From Aphidius gifuensis (lineage: Eukaryota; Arthropoda; Insecta; Hymenoptera; Braconidae), in contig NC_057790.1 in NCBI RefSeq assembly GCF_014905175.1, forward strand, positions 6,944,001 to 7,008,000: a stretch of DNA of 64,000 nucleotides, written 5' to 3'. Of this stretch, positions 41,688-53,973 are shown piece by piece (position 1 is the stretch's first letter; every line of letters starts with the position of its first letter). The notes under the pieces were generated by a model, which searched no databases, had not been told where the DNA came from, and worked only from the letters and a program-made list of their open reading frames with translations. The position numbers and the translations under genes were made by a program.

Positions 41688-42539
41688 TTATACACCGATG
41701 GTTTTGCCTGATGTTGGAATGTCTTGTCGAAGTTGTTGAACATACGAGTACACAACATACATGAAATATCCTCCGATAACTGTGAAATTAATTAAAAGTA
41801 TAATGTTAATAATAGTAGCTGCAGCATGTGATAAAATTTTATATATAAATAAATAAATTTAATTACGATATCTAAAAACAGCGTAAAGAGCTCTTGTAGA
41901 TTTAGGTTTGGCATTAACTTCATCAGAGTCAATCGGAATATCAGTAGGTGGAAATTTATACTGGAACCACCAGCCTCTTTCTTCTCCCAGAGTCGAATAC
42001 ACAGTCAATAAAATATATGCAATTATGAACGTGATCATTGCATGAAATAAGATTTCTGACTTTTTCTAAAATTTATAAATATATAATTATTAACAAATGG
42101 TTATTGAAATAGAATAGAAAAATATAAAAATTCAATTTAATTCGAAAAAAAGTATTCAGTATTTTATATTAACTTACGAAAATAGCACTCAACAGCATTA
42201 CCAAAGTAACGACAGGTAGAAAAACTGCAAAAATATAATCCATTTCTAGAGGTGAAACATTAATTGCCGTGGGGATCCTGACTTTCGTGCCCGATTTTAA
42301 TGTTTGAACAGTATTGAAAACCAATGCCGATCTTCCATCAAAATTACAAGAAATCGACAAATAATAAATCTATAAAAACAAAAGATTTAATTTAATTTTT
42401 CATGTATCACATTTTTTCTATCACATTTTAGATTATTAAAAAAAAAATGATAATATTTTATGTAACTTACAAACAAGAGCGCCGTGATAATGATTGTTCC
42501 AGGTCGAAGAACAATACAATAGCAGCAAGTATTAGCCAT
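41688..42539 (-). CDS. Tetraspan membrane protein, array copy A
   Basis: Exons on the minus strand are 42539-42471, 42369-42178, 42065-41867 and 41779-41688, with phases 0, 0, 1 and GT-AG introns, giving 183 residues. The N-terminus MANTCCYCIVLRPGTIII carries the CCxC...LRxG motif, found in small insect four-span proteins (the DUF4728/pasiflora-like group; family call from memory). Predicted spans are about 14-32, 66-88 (DYIFAVFLPVVTLVMLLSAI), 94-113 and 146-166 (YFMYVVYSYV). Loop 1 (residues about 33-65) and loop 2 (about 114-145, with WWFQYKFPPT) should be on the same side. Intron 3 is 87 nt and carries stop codons. Function unknown. It is the copy closest to gatA in a head-to-tail array. 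Confidence 0.8.
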
Positions 42540-42718
42540 TTCTATTGGGCGTGGCTTGATGAACAGAAAAAAAATCAAAATGTGATGGTCAAATTGTTGA
42601 ATTTAATAGAAGAAGTACTCCGAGCGACAAGTTGAGGTGAAATGATTGAAGAAGCTTGCTGGCACTTGTTAGACATGACGAATTTTCTAAAATTTATCAA
42701 ACTTATCATATGATTTAC

Positions 42719-42844
42719 GACGCATGCGCTGACACATGCGCAGAAGATGAAATCTCCTGTAAAATTTGAAAAAGAGTAAGTATGAGTGTTCGAAAAAAAA
42801 CATACACACTTTTTGTCATCACCTTCAAATGACTGATATCGATA
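42719..42844. promoter_or_regulatory. Promoter module of copy A (paired GCATGCGC motifs and DRE)
   Basis: CGCATGCGC at 42721-42729 and CATGCGCA at 42735-42742 resemble half or full NRF-1/Ewg sites. TATCGATA at 42837-42844 is an exact DREF (DRE) element. The module lies 180-305 bp upstream of the copy A ATG and recurs at matching positions upstream of other copies. Confidence 0.55.
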
Positions 42845-43220
42845 ACTGCCTCATTTAATCAATTTTGTATATTACGACAAATATTTATGTTAAAAAAAAA
42901 AAAGCATTGTTATTCATCAACTAAAATCAGAACTCTTCTCTTCTTTCAAAGAACGTTTTACATGTGATAACAAAATAAAATTGTTTTAATAATTAATTAA
43001 TACGATTAATTATCTACACTTATGATTTGTATATTCAACAAGATTTCCATTTGAAAATATTCTTACCTATACAATTATTGACGAAAAAACAATGAATTTA
43101 TGAATAATTCTGTTGGAGGAATAACAGATATAAATGATAAAAAAAACTTGGAAAAAACTATTTAAAATGAAAAAAAAAAAAATTAATCACTAAATAATAA
43201 AGATTAAAATATATTTTTCA

Positions 43221-44440
43221 AGCTGATAGTTGGCTTAATAATAAACACAACGTATTAGAAATTTTGATTATTATACCCTAAAGGCATCGAATAATAATAA
43301 TAATCATTGACGTGTGTTGAAAATATATTGTTAATAAACGTGGCATTATGATAAAGAAAAAGAAAAAAAAAAAAATATACGTCTTCTAAACTTTATATAG
43401 AGATAAAAAAAAAATTTTTATTGAAAACTACGAAAATAATTTAGATGTTTAGAATTATATATGCTCTTTTACTAATTGTAAAATTGTTGAATTTCAATAA
43501 TCATCTTTTGAAATAAAATAACCAATTGGTCACAAAATAAATTAAATGATTTAAGGTCAGTTCAAAATTGTTTAATGGTAGATTTTTTTTATCACTATGT
43601 TGAAAAAATAAATAAATTTATTTTGTCACGTGAACAATATATCGTCAGTTATAAATACTCTTCGACAGTCATTAGTAAAATATAAAAAAATAAAATAATA
43701 AAATAAAAAAATAATAAACAATAAGTTCAGGGATGTATCAAGATAGTCCGTGGCAATATTTAAAAAGATGTCATTTCCCTGCATCAAAATTATACGATGA
43801 AAATAAATTGAAAAAATATAAAATAATTTATTAATGCATGATATTTCTAAAAATGAACAATGGTTGTTAATTTCCTGCAATCCTAAAATGGTAATTACAT
43901 ACATTTTCTGATTTTCAGCTTAATTTTTCTGCTGTTAATAAACTCAGGTTGCAATAAAAAAGACAAAGCTATAAATAAATAGATAATTTCTATAATAAAA
44001 ATAAACAATTTAAAGAGATTGAATTTTTTTAGTTAAATAAAACTTATGGAGTAATCCAAAATAAAAGTACAGAGCTATTACAAAGAAATATTTAAATCAT
44101 ATATTCTTCAATATCTTCTCCACAATTTAATTAACTTATAAAAATATTTATACTAATAACAATTCAAAGTTTATAATTTTACCCGTGTGTTTTAATAATT
44201 TTTATGTCTTGGGCATAAATAATAGGTGTTGACTCAGTAGCAAATGCAGTGAGTTATGATAATTTTATCAACGGTTGAGTAAGGGAGGTTAATCTACGAA
44301 ACAGCAATTGCAACAGTAGCAAGTACACCAACACTACAAAGTGTTATTATAATTATGCAGTATGGTAGTATACATATATTTGTGATGCCAGCTTTTGGTA
44401 TACTTGATAATTCCAGGTAAACACAGAAGAAAAAGAATAC
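43221..44440. repeat. Duplicated flanking blocks U, V and W upstream of copy A
   Basis: Three blocks are shared with other units. Block U (43221 to about 43575) also occurs at 46277, 53088, 55498 and 57380. Block V (43618-43905, with GTCCGTGGCAATA) also occurs at 46672 and 57772. Block W (43916-44440, with GCAGTATGGTAGTATACATA) also occurs only at 58252-58775. They show that the array grew by duplication of units larger than the gene itself. Confidence 0.75.
44293..44415 (-). pseudogene. Remnant of a small hydrophobic ORF (start codon lost)
   Basis: This frame corresponds to the 41-codon ORF at 58742-58617. Read on the minus strand, it gives ELSSIPKAGITNICILPYC and then a hydrophobic tail ending in VAIAVS before TAG. 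The ATG of the paralogue is CTG here (ACCTGG against ACATGG). One codon differs in length without breaking the frame. Whether either copy is translated is unknown. Confidence 0.35.
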
Positions 44441-44800
44441 ACCTATTGAGTATTTAACTATTCAATATTTTTCTTTATTTTATTTCTTTTCAAGTACCAA
44501 CATTGAATATATTTTGTGTAATAAAAAACATATTAAGGAATGAGATTTGATAAAACTTTTCGATAAATAAAACTTGATAATTTGTTATAAATTTTATTTT
44601 TAAAATGCTGACAATGATATTTTTTCGAAAATGACTCAGTCGAATAAGACAAAAATTTTAGCCACAACATGACTCAATTGTCAAAATATTTTCTTGAAAT
44701 CTATTGAAAGGTGTTGTTTTTTTTTCATTTTTTTTTTTGATTCATCAACAATAATGATTGATTAAATTTTTGAAATAACAACAACCATACCATTGGACTT

Positions 44801-45641
44801 TTATATTATGCACTGACTTGGCCTGATGACTTGGCCTGATGTTGGAATGCCTTGTCGAAGTTGTTGAACGTACGAGTAGACAACAAACATGAGATACCCG
44901 TGGAAAACTGTGAAAATAATAAAAAGTAATGTTAATAATATTAGCAGTGATAAAATTTTATATATGAATAAATAGATATAATTACCATATCCAAACACAG
45001 CGAGAATAGATGATATGGATTTAGAGACAGCATGGAATTCTTCGGTTGTTTTTGGAAACAAGATAGTAGGAGGAAATTTATACCGGAACCAACAGCCTTT
45101 TTCTTCTCCCAGAGATGAATACACAATCAATAAAATCGATAAAATTATATACGTGATCATTGCATAAAATAATATCTCTGACTTTCTCTGAAAATTATAC
45201 ATGATAATTAACACATGGTTATTAGAGTAGAATTAAATAATATAAAAAATTGTTTATATTTAAAAAAAAAATATTATTAACTTACAAAAATAGCACTCAA
45301 CAACATTGCCAAAATAACGACAGGTAGAACAACTGCGAAAATATAATCCATTCCTTGTGGTGAAACATCAATTTGCCTAAAGGTCTTGGTTTCTATACCG
45401 TTTTCTGATGAAACAGTATAGAAACCTGATGAATACGCTTCATTTGGTTCTAGAGGAATTGTCAAACTGCCAAACTATAAAGACAAAAAATTTAATCAAA
45501 TTTTTCATATAATTTAATGACATTTTAAGTTATTCATAAGAAATTTTAATGATAATATTTTATGTAACTTACAAACGCCAACGCCGTAATAATGATTGTT
45601 CCTGGTCGAAGACCAATACAAAAGCAGCAAGTATTAACCAT
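44801..45641 (-). CDS. Tetraspan membrane protein, array copy B
   Basis: Exons are 45641-45573, 45474-45286, 45187-44986 and 44907-44801, encoding 188 residues. The N-terminus is MVNTCCFCIGLRPGTIIITA. Loop 1 contains YTVSSENGIETKT, unlike copy A. The second span (DYIFAVVLPVVILAMLLSAI) and the cytoplasmic RKSEILFYA segment are almost unchanged. The tail is longer than in the other copies (ends in SQCII). Intron 3 (78 nt, 44985-44908) is open in frame, so a retained-intron product would add 26 mainly hydrophobic residues. The stop codon is at 44803-44801. Confidence 0.8.
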
Positions 45642-45816
45642 TTCTCTTCGACGTGGCTTGACGAACAAAATAAAAAAAAAAAAAATGTGATGGTCAAATT
45701 GTTGAATTTAATAGAAGAAGTATTCTGAGCGACAAGTGGAACTAAACTGATTCAAGAAGCTCGTTGGACACGACGAGTTTTCTAAAATTTATCAAATGCC
45801 TTATCATAATTTATGA

Positions 45817-45946
45817 CGCATGCGCAGGCACATGCGCAGTAAATAAAATCTACTATAAAATTTGAAAAAAAAGAGTAAGTGTGAGTGATCGAAAAAAAAA
45901 AATATACACACCTTTTGTCATCACCTTCGAATGACTAATATCGATA
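45817..45946. promoter_or_regulatory. Promoter module of copy B
   Basis: CGCATGCGCA (45817-45826), CATGCGCA (45831-45838) and TATCGATA (45939-45946) repeat the copy A arrangement with the same order and nearly the same spacing to the ATG. Confidence 0.55.
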
Positions 45947-46276
45947 ACTGACTCATCATAATTAATTTTGGATATTATGACAAATATATTTTGAGAAAAA
46001 AAAGAAACCAATCAGAGACTAAAATCAAGACTCTTTTTATGTTTCATAGAATGTTTTACATGTGATAACAAAATAAAATTGTTTTAATAATTAAATTTGT
46101 GATATAGGATTAATTATTTTCGATTATTGTTTGTATATTCGTCAAGATTTTCAATTGAAAATATTGTTACCTATACAATTATTGACCAAATGATAGATAA
46201 AACTTGAGAAAAACATTTTAGGATTTAAAAAAAAACCAATGACTAAATAATAAAGATTAAAATTTATTTTTCAAGC

Positions 46277-46955
46277 TGATAGTTGACTTAATCATAGACA
46301 TGACGCATTAGAAATTTTATTTATCATACCCTGAAGGCGCATTAAACAATAATAATAATCATTGACGTGTGTACAAAATTTATTCTATACCAAACGTGGC
46401 ATTATGATAAAGAAAAAGAAAAAAAATATATATGGCCCCTCAACTTTATAGATAACAAAAAAAAATTTTTGATGAAAACTACGAAAATAATTTTCATGTC
46501 TAGAATTACACATGCTTTTTTACAAATTATAGAATTGTTCAATTTTAATAATCATTTTTCGAAAAATAACCAATGCGTCACAAAATAAATTAGTATATAT
46601 GATTTAAGTTCAGTAAAAAATTGTTTAATTGTAGATTCTTCAATCACTTTGTCGAAAAAAAAAATAAATTTATTTTGTTACGTGAACAATATATCATCAG
46701 TTATTAATACTCTACGATAGTCATTAGTCAAATATATAAAATCGAAAGACCACTGCTTGATTAGAATGACAAAATTATCAACACAATAAGTTCAGGGATG
46801 TATCAAGATTGTCCGTGGCAATAATTAAAAAAAGATATTTTTTCTGCATCAAAATTATGCGATGAAAACATTGAAATAATATAAAATAATTTATTAATGC
46901 ATGATATTTCTAAAAATGAACACGTGGTTTTTGATTTCCTTCAATCCTTAATTAG
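46277..46955. repeat. Duplicated blocks U and V upstream of copy B
   Basis: Matches the copy A blocks at 43221-43905. It includes AGCTGATAGTTG, AAACGTGGCATTATGAT, and the block with GTCCGTGGCAATA and AAATTATGCGATGAAAA. Block W is absent here. Confidence 0.7.
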
Positions 46956-47112
46956 ATGGTATCAATGATACATACTTTTTTTATAAAATTAAAAATTGAG
47001 TAAATTAAAAGTTTACAAATAGGACTTGAGATATCACTGTTCATCAACAATAATAATTAACTAAATTTTTAAAATAACAACAAGTATATCCATGTTTTTT
47101 GACTCGAGAATA

Positions 47113-47919
47113 TTATGCACTGATGACTTGGCCTGTTGTTGGAATGCCTCGTCGAAGTTGTTGAACGTACGAGTACACAACAAACATGAAATACCCTTGG
47201 ATAACTATGAAAAGAATAAATAGTAATGTTAATAATATTAGAGGAAGTAAAATTTTATATATTAATAAAAAGATATAATTACCATATAGAATCACAGCAA
47301 TAAAAGATGTTGTTGGTTTAGGCATAGCATACAGTTTTTCATTTCGTTGCCAAAACCCAGTAGGAGGAAATTTAAACCGAAACCACGAACCTCTTTCTTC
47401 CCCCACAGTTGAATACACAGTCAATAAAATAAATGCAGCTATGAACGTGATCATTGCATAAAATAAGATCTCTGACTTTTTCTAAAAATTAATATAACAT
47501 AATTATTGAAATCGAATAGAAAAATAGGAAAATTTAATTTCATTTGGGTAAAAATAATCAGTATTTTATATTAACTTACAAAAATAGCACTCAACAACAT
47601 TGCTAAAGTAACAACAGGTAGAAAAACTGCAAAAATAAAATCCACTCCACGTGGTGAACCATCAATTTTCATGGGTTTCTCAATCCTTTTTAATGGATCA
47701 TTGTAGAAAGTGAACACCCTGTCATTATAAAAAGGTACCAACAAAAAGGTAGCCTATAAAAAATAATAATTTAATTTATTTTTTCATATAGTTCAATGAC
47801 ATTTTAAATTATTTATAAAAATTTTAATGATAATATTTTATGTTACTTACCAGCAGTAACACCGAAATGATGATTGTTCCAGAGCGAAGACCGAAAAAAA
47901 AGCAGCAAGTATCAGCCAT
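47113..47919 (-). CDS. Tetraspan membrane protein, array copy C
   Basis: Exons are 47919-47851, 47753-47580, 47481-47283 and 47204-47113, encoding 177 residues, the shortest open copy. The N-terminus is MADTCCFFFGLRSGTIIISV; one Cys of the CCxC motif is Phe. Loop 1 is shorter and unrelated in sequence to A and B (contains VFTFYNDPLKRIEKP). Span 2 (DFIFAVFLPVVTLAMLLSAI) and exon 4 (YFMFVVYSYVQQLRRG) are conserved. Intron 3 is 78 nt and open in frame. Its upstream region differs from other intact copies: no GCATGCGC pair is seen and the DRE is changed (TATCGAAA near 48187), so its expression may differ. Confidence 0.78.
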
Positions 47920-49526
47920 TTCACTATCACGTGGTTTGATGAACAAACAAAAAAATTAATAAATAAATGTGATGATGAAATTATTGAATTTATTAGAAAA
48001 CTAAGTATCCTGACCGACAGGTTGAGGTAAACTGGTTCAAGAAACTTGTTGGACACGGAAAATCCACCAAAATTTATCAGCTGTCTTATCAAAATACGAA
48101 AATACTTGTAAAATTTAAAATAAAATTAGGATAAATGTTTTGAAAAAATTATATACACACCTTTGTCAGCACCTTTGAATGACAAATATCGAAAACTGAC
48201 TCATCATAGTCAACTTTGTATATTATGAAAAATACACATGGTGAAAAATCATTTTTATTCATAAACAAAGTCTACGAACCATTCTTGCACTTATTATTTA
48301 TTTTCAACTCAATGTATTTTTATCTATACAATTATTGACAAGCAAATGGATATATAAATAATTCTGTTGGAGTAATAACAAATATAAATGATAAATAAAA
48401 CTTGGAAAAACAATTTAGAATTAAAAAGAAAATTCAATGATTAAATAATAAAGATTTTATATGTTAAAAACAAATGTAATGTCGTCACTAATTTTTTTGA
48501 CTAATGGTTAACTGGGTAAAAGAAAAACAGACCCTGATTTGTCATATTTTAGCTTTATAATTTTGATATTTAATAATCCAGTTTTACTCAAGTATTTATA
48601 AATATAAAATAAATAAAAATAAACAATGAAATAAAAGTATCAAAAAAAAGTTTTTAAATAGGATAATAATTATTTTAAATTAACTATTTCCAGAGATATA
48701 AATTGAGGAAATAATTCCAAGATCTAATGCTAAATAATAATAACAATAATATCCATAAAAATAAATAAATAAACTGAAGAAAAATTCCACAGCTTTATCG
48801 ATTTGTTTTAGCTGAATGAATACAATTTTTTTTAAATACTTAAACTTTATAATTTAAAAATTGTTGTTAATTTTATTGAAAACAAAAACGTAGACATAAT
48901 AATTATTTATAATTTTTATGTTTTTTTTTTTACTGCTACGTTTTTGAAAATCTACTTTCGGTGAATTTACTTTTATTGATATTTTTTTTTTGAAATGATA
49001 GTCATTAGCATTGATGCTTCAGCGTGAAACTTTGTTAAAATAAAAAATAATAAAAAATTGAATAAAAACTCGATAATTCTTTATAAATTCGATAAAAAAA
49101 ACGCTGATAATGATAATTTTTGGAAAATGATTCGGACAGAAATTTTGGTTTTACATGATATTATGTTTTGTTGTAAACGATTTCTATATTATTAATTTTT
49201 TTTTTTTTTTTCAATTTATTTTTTTTTGGAAGATAAAAAAACTTTATTAGAAACTAAAAAGTCATCAGCGTTAGAAATAAGCGTAAGAAATAAATAAAAA
49301 TTCGATAATTCTTTATAAATTTGATTCAAAAAACGCTGACAGTAATATTGTTTCGAAAATGATTTAAACAGAAATTTTGATATTGCATAATATATTTTAA
49401 ACCACATCAACGTGACGCAATTATCAAAATTTTTAATTTAATCTGCAGAAATCTATTTTATTTTTCTATTTTATTTTGACCTTGAGCGGTCTATTTGTAT
49501 CTATGTTGTTTTGACATGAAGATATA

Positions 49527-50375
49527 TTATACACTGATGACTTTGCCTGATGTTGGAATGGCTTGTCGAAGTTGTTGAACATACGAGTACACAACAAACA
49601 TGTAGTACCCTGTGATAACTGTGAAATTAATAAATAGCAATGGTTATAATATTAGTTGAAATAAAATTTTATAAATAAATTAAGAAATGTAATTACCATA
49701 TTGAAACACAGCCAAAATAGATAATACAGAGTTAGAACGAGCACGGAGTTCAAAATTGTATGGTACCTCATCAGTTCCTTTTATAAATACAAAGGTATAC
49801 TGAGTAGGAGGAAATTTCAACTGAAAAAAAGAGCCTTTTTCTTCTCCCACAGATGAATACACAATCAATGAAATCCATGAAATTATGAACGTGATTAGTG
49901 CATAAAATAAGATTTCTGACTTTTTCTGTAATTAATACATGATAATTAACACACGGTTTAAAATATATATTTAAATATTATAAAAAATCATTTAGTATTT
50001 CATATTAACTCACCAAAATAGCACTCCACAACATTGCCGAGGTAACGACAAGTAGAACACTTAAGAAAATACAATCCATTACTTGTGGTGAAGCATCAAT
50101 TTGGGTGGAGGTCTTGGTTTCTGTACCATTTTCTGATGAAACAGTATAGATAGTAAGAACAATTCCACTCATTAATGGTAAAACAAAAATAGTCAACAGA
50201 GAAGAAGTCTATAAAAATCAAAAATTTAATTTAATATCTTATTGTATAGTTCAATGACATTTTAAATTATTTATAAAAAAAATTAAATAATAATATTTTA
50301 TGTAACTTACAAACATCATCGCCGTAATAATGATTGTTCACTGTCGAGGAATAATACTTTCATAAGTATACAACC
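49527..50375 (-). pseudogene. Tetraspan array copy D, start exon and promoter damaged
   Basis: Exons 2 to 4 (50208-50014, 49925-49697, 49618-49527) are open with correct splice sites and phases. They encode a span-2 region DCIFLSVLLVVTSAMLWSAI, a long loop 2 and the YYMFVVYSYV tail. Exon 1 (about 50375-50311) is broken: the segment with the CC motif is replaced, and in the frame leading to exon 2 a TGA stands where GGA of PGT or RTGT should be. Homology to the other upstream regions stops near 50568, before the positions where the GCATGCGC and TATCGATA motifs would lie. A start at the internal ATGATG just before the donor would give an N-truncated protein, but loss of function is simpler. Confidence 0.7.
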
Positions 50376-50568
50376 ATTTTTCTTCCACGTGGCTTGACGA
50401 ACAAAATAAAAAAAAAAAAAATGTGATGGTCAAATTGTTGAATTTAATAGAAGAAGTATTCCGAGCGACAGGTTGAGGTAAAATGATTGAAGAAGCTTGC
50501 TGGTAGTGGCTGGTACTTGTTGGAAAAAAGTCACCTGACACGACGAGTTTTCTGAAATTTATCAAACT

Positions 50569-51488
50569 TATGGGGCCGGGACAAATTCCCCACTTTTATA
50601 TGGCAAAAGCTTGGGTTTTTAGAAATTGAAAAATCCCTAAATTGTTTCTAGACGAATATATTTAATTTTACAAATATTATTTGAAATAAATAATAAAAGA
50701 TTTGAATTTTTTTAATACACATTTCCATTTGGTAGAAAATTCATACAATCAAAACTGTTCAACATATAAATTAATGATTAACAAAATTAATCTATACCTA
50801 AATTAATTTACATAGAATTTTATATGGGTCAAAATTTGTTTGTAGCGAATTATTTTTTGTTATACAAGATTTAATAATAAATAATAATAATTATAATAAA
50901 TAAATCAAAGAAAAATTTCGTAGCTATAGCGATATATGTGTATTTGTTTTATCTATAAATAAATACAAAATTTTTTAATTTAAAAATAATTGTAAACTTT
51001 ATTAAAAAACAAAAACGTTGACATAGTAATTATTAATGATTTTTTTTTATTTTATGTTTTCGGTAAATTACTTTTATTATTATTATTTTTTTTTTTTAAA
51101 TAGTCATTAGCGTGAGGCTTTGTAAAGATAAAAAATAAATAAATAAAAATTCGATAATTCTTTATAAATTTGATTAAAAAACGCTGACAGTGATATTTTT
51201 TCAAAAATTATTCCAACAGAAATTTTGATATTACATGATCTATTTTCAACTCCATCAACAAGCAATTACCAAAATTTTTAATTTAAAAATTATATTATCT
51301 TGAAATCTATTTTATTTTTCGTTTTAATTCTATTTTGACCTTGAGTGATTTCTTTTGATTTACGTTAAGATTAATTAAAGGCTCTGTTTATTTTTTGATT
51401 CAGCAACAATAATAGTTACCTAAATTTCTAAAAAAACAACAACCATATCATGAGACCTGTATATCCATGTTTTCTTGACTCGAGCATA
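50569..51488. other. Sequence replacing the promoter region of copy D
   Basis: At about 50569 the array homology ends abruptly and unrelated AT-rich sequence begins (GGGGCCGGGACAAATTCCCC). Weak resemblance to the 3' flank of other units returns from about 50940. No gene recognised. Confidence 0.5.
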
Positions 51489-52400
51489 TTATGCTTTCTT
51501 GACTTGGCGAAGTTGTTGAACATACGAGTACACAACAAACAGGTAGTACCCTAAGGTAACTGTGAAATTAATAAATAGTAATGTTAATAATATTAGTAGA
51601 TGTAAAATTTTATGTATAAACAAAGAATGTAGTGACATTCTTTGAATAAAATTATAAATCCGCCGTATAATATTGCCTGGACATTATTAAATAATTACCA
51701 TATAGAGCCACAGCAGTAACAGATGATACAGATTTAGGCCAAGCATAAAAATCGAGTTTGTTTGGTACTTCATGAGTTTGTTTTACAACATCATACATAG
51801 TAGAAGGAAATTTAAACTGGAACCAACATCCTTTTTCTTCTCCCACAGATGAATACACAATCAATGAAATCAATAAAATTATAAACGTGATCAGTGCATA
51901 ATATAAGATTTCTGACTTTCTCTGAAATTTATAAATATTAATTGATACATGGTTATTTGAATAGAGTTAAATAATATAAAAAATCATATATATTCTAAAG
52001 AACAATATTTCGTATGTCATATGAACTTACGAAAATAGCACTCAACAGCATTGCCAAAGTAACGACAGGTAGAAAAACTACAAAAATATAATCCAATCCT
52101 TGTGGTGATCCGTCAATTTCCGTTTTGGTCTCGGTATTTGTATTATTTACAAATGATGGAGTATAGACAGTAAAGACAGTTGTCATACTATTAATACGTA
52201 GTATATCAACAATAAACATCAAAAACTCAATCTATATAAAAACAAAGAATTTAATTTAATTTTTTATATAGTTCAATGGCATTTTGAATTATTCATAGAA
52301 AAATTAAATGATAATATTTTATGTAACTTACAAATATCAACGCCGTAATGATAATTGTTCCAGTTCGAAGACCGATACAACCGCAACAAGTATCAGCCAT
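51489..52400 (-). CDS. Tetraspan membrane protein, array copy E
   Basis: Exons are 52400-52332, 52231-52031, 51921-51699 and 51559-51489, encoding 187 residues. The N-terminus is MADTCCGCIGLRTGTIIITA. Loop 1 is long (contains SFVNNTNTETKTEIDG) and loop 2 has an added segment after KFPSTMYDV. Span 2 is DYIFVVFLPVVTLAMLLSAI. The C-terminal tail is short, YVQQLRQVKKA, because the codons for IPTSG present in the paralogues are missing. Intron 3 is enlarged to 139 nt by sequence including a perfect 10-bp inverted repeat. The upstream module is present. Confidence 0.78.
51621..51644. repeat. Perfect 10-bp hairpin inside intron 3 of copy E
   Basis: CAAAGAATGT and ACATTCTTTG flank the 4-base spacer AGTG. 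The hairpin lies in the extra intron sequence not found in the other copies, so it may be part of a small insertion. Confidence 0.7.
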
Positions 52401-52608
52401 TCCTCTTTCACGTGGCATGATGAACAATAGAAAAAAAGAAAATGTGATGATAAAATTATTGAGTTATTAGAAGACAAAGTATCCTGACCGACAGGTCAAG
52501 GTAAACTGATGAAACTGATTTAGGAAGCTTGTTGGCACTTGTTCGACAAGAAGAATTTAACGAAATTTATCAACTCTCTTATCGTATGTTACGACGCGTG
52601 TGCTTACA

Positions 52609-52706
52609 CATGCGCAGTAGATAAAAAAAACTGTAAAATTTACGAAAGAGTAAATATGAGTGTTCGAAAAAAACACATACACACCTTTGAATGACCAATA
52701 TCGATA
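52609..52706. promoter_or_regulatory. Promoter module of copy E
   Basis: Only the second CATGCGCA (52609-52616) is intact. The first has decayed to CGCGTGTGC near 52595. TATCGATA is at 52699-52706. Confidence 0.5.
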
Positions 52707-53087
52707 ATTGACTCATCATAATTAATTTTTTATACATGATGATAAATATATGTTTGCAAAACAAAAACCATTGTTATTTATTATCTAAAATCAGGACTCT
52801 TTCTTCATTTCAAAAAATGTTTTACATGTAATAACAAAATATAATTGTTTTAATAATTTATTTCTTGTGTATGATGAATTATCTTTCCATATATTATTTT
52901 CTATATATTCGACAAGACTTTCAATTAAAAATATTCTTACTTATATAATTATTGACCAAGAAATAAATATATAAATAATTCTGTTCGAGTAATAACAAAT
53001 ATAAATAATTAATAAAACTTGAGAAAAACAATTTAGAATTTAAAAAAAAAACCAGTAACTAGATAATGAAGATTAAAATTTATTTTT

Positions 53088-53430
53088 TAAGCTGATAGTT
53101 GGCTTAATAATAGGCATGACGCATTGGAAATTTTATTTATCATACTCTGAAGGCATTTAACAATAATAATAATAATCATTGACGTGTGTCCAAAATATAT
53201 TCCACTAAACGTGGCATTATGATAAAGAAAAAGAAAAAAATATATATACGGCCTCTAAACTTTATAGATAAGAAAAAAAAATTAAAAACTACGAAAATAA
53301 TTTTGATGTCTACAGAATTATACATGCCATTTTACAAATTGTAGAATTGTTCAATTTCAATATAATCATTTTTTGAAAAATAATCAATGCGTGACGAAAT
53401 GAATTAGTATGACTTAAGATCAATTAAAAA
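53088..53430. repeat. Duplicated block U upstream of copy E
   Basis: Same block as at 43221 and 46277, with AGCTGATAGTTGGCTTAATA and AAACGTGGCATTATGATAAA. Blocks V and W are missing; sequence resembling the next unit's 3' flank follows directly. Confidence 0.65.
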
Positions 53431-53973
53431 AATTATTTGATTGTAGACTTTTAATAAATCCAATTTTATTTCAATACATAAAATTTGTAATTTAAAAATA
53501 ATTGTAAACTATTTATTAAAAACAAAAACGTTGACACAATAATTATTAATGATTTTTTTTTACTGCTACATTTTTTTAAATGTTTGTCGGTAAATGACTT
53601 TGAATAATATTTTTTTTTTTTTTTTTACATAGTTTAAAATAGTAACATGTTAGAAAATGTTGACAATGATATTTTTCGAAAATGACAAAAAATGTCGATA
53701 TTACATGATATATTTCAAACCACAGCAACGTGACTCAATTATCAAAATTTTAACTTTAAAAATTATATTTTCTATTTTTGAAGTTTTTTTTTTTTCGTTT
53801 TTATTGTATTTTATCTCTGAGTGGTTTAATTTGATTTACGTTAAAATTAATTTTATTGAGAAGTTCTGTTTTTTTTTTTTCACTCAAAAACAGCAATAGT
53901 TATTGAAATTTTTAAAATAGCAACAACGATACATATGAAATCTGTTCATCCATGTTTATTTGACTCGAAGATA

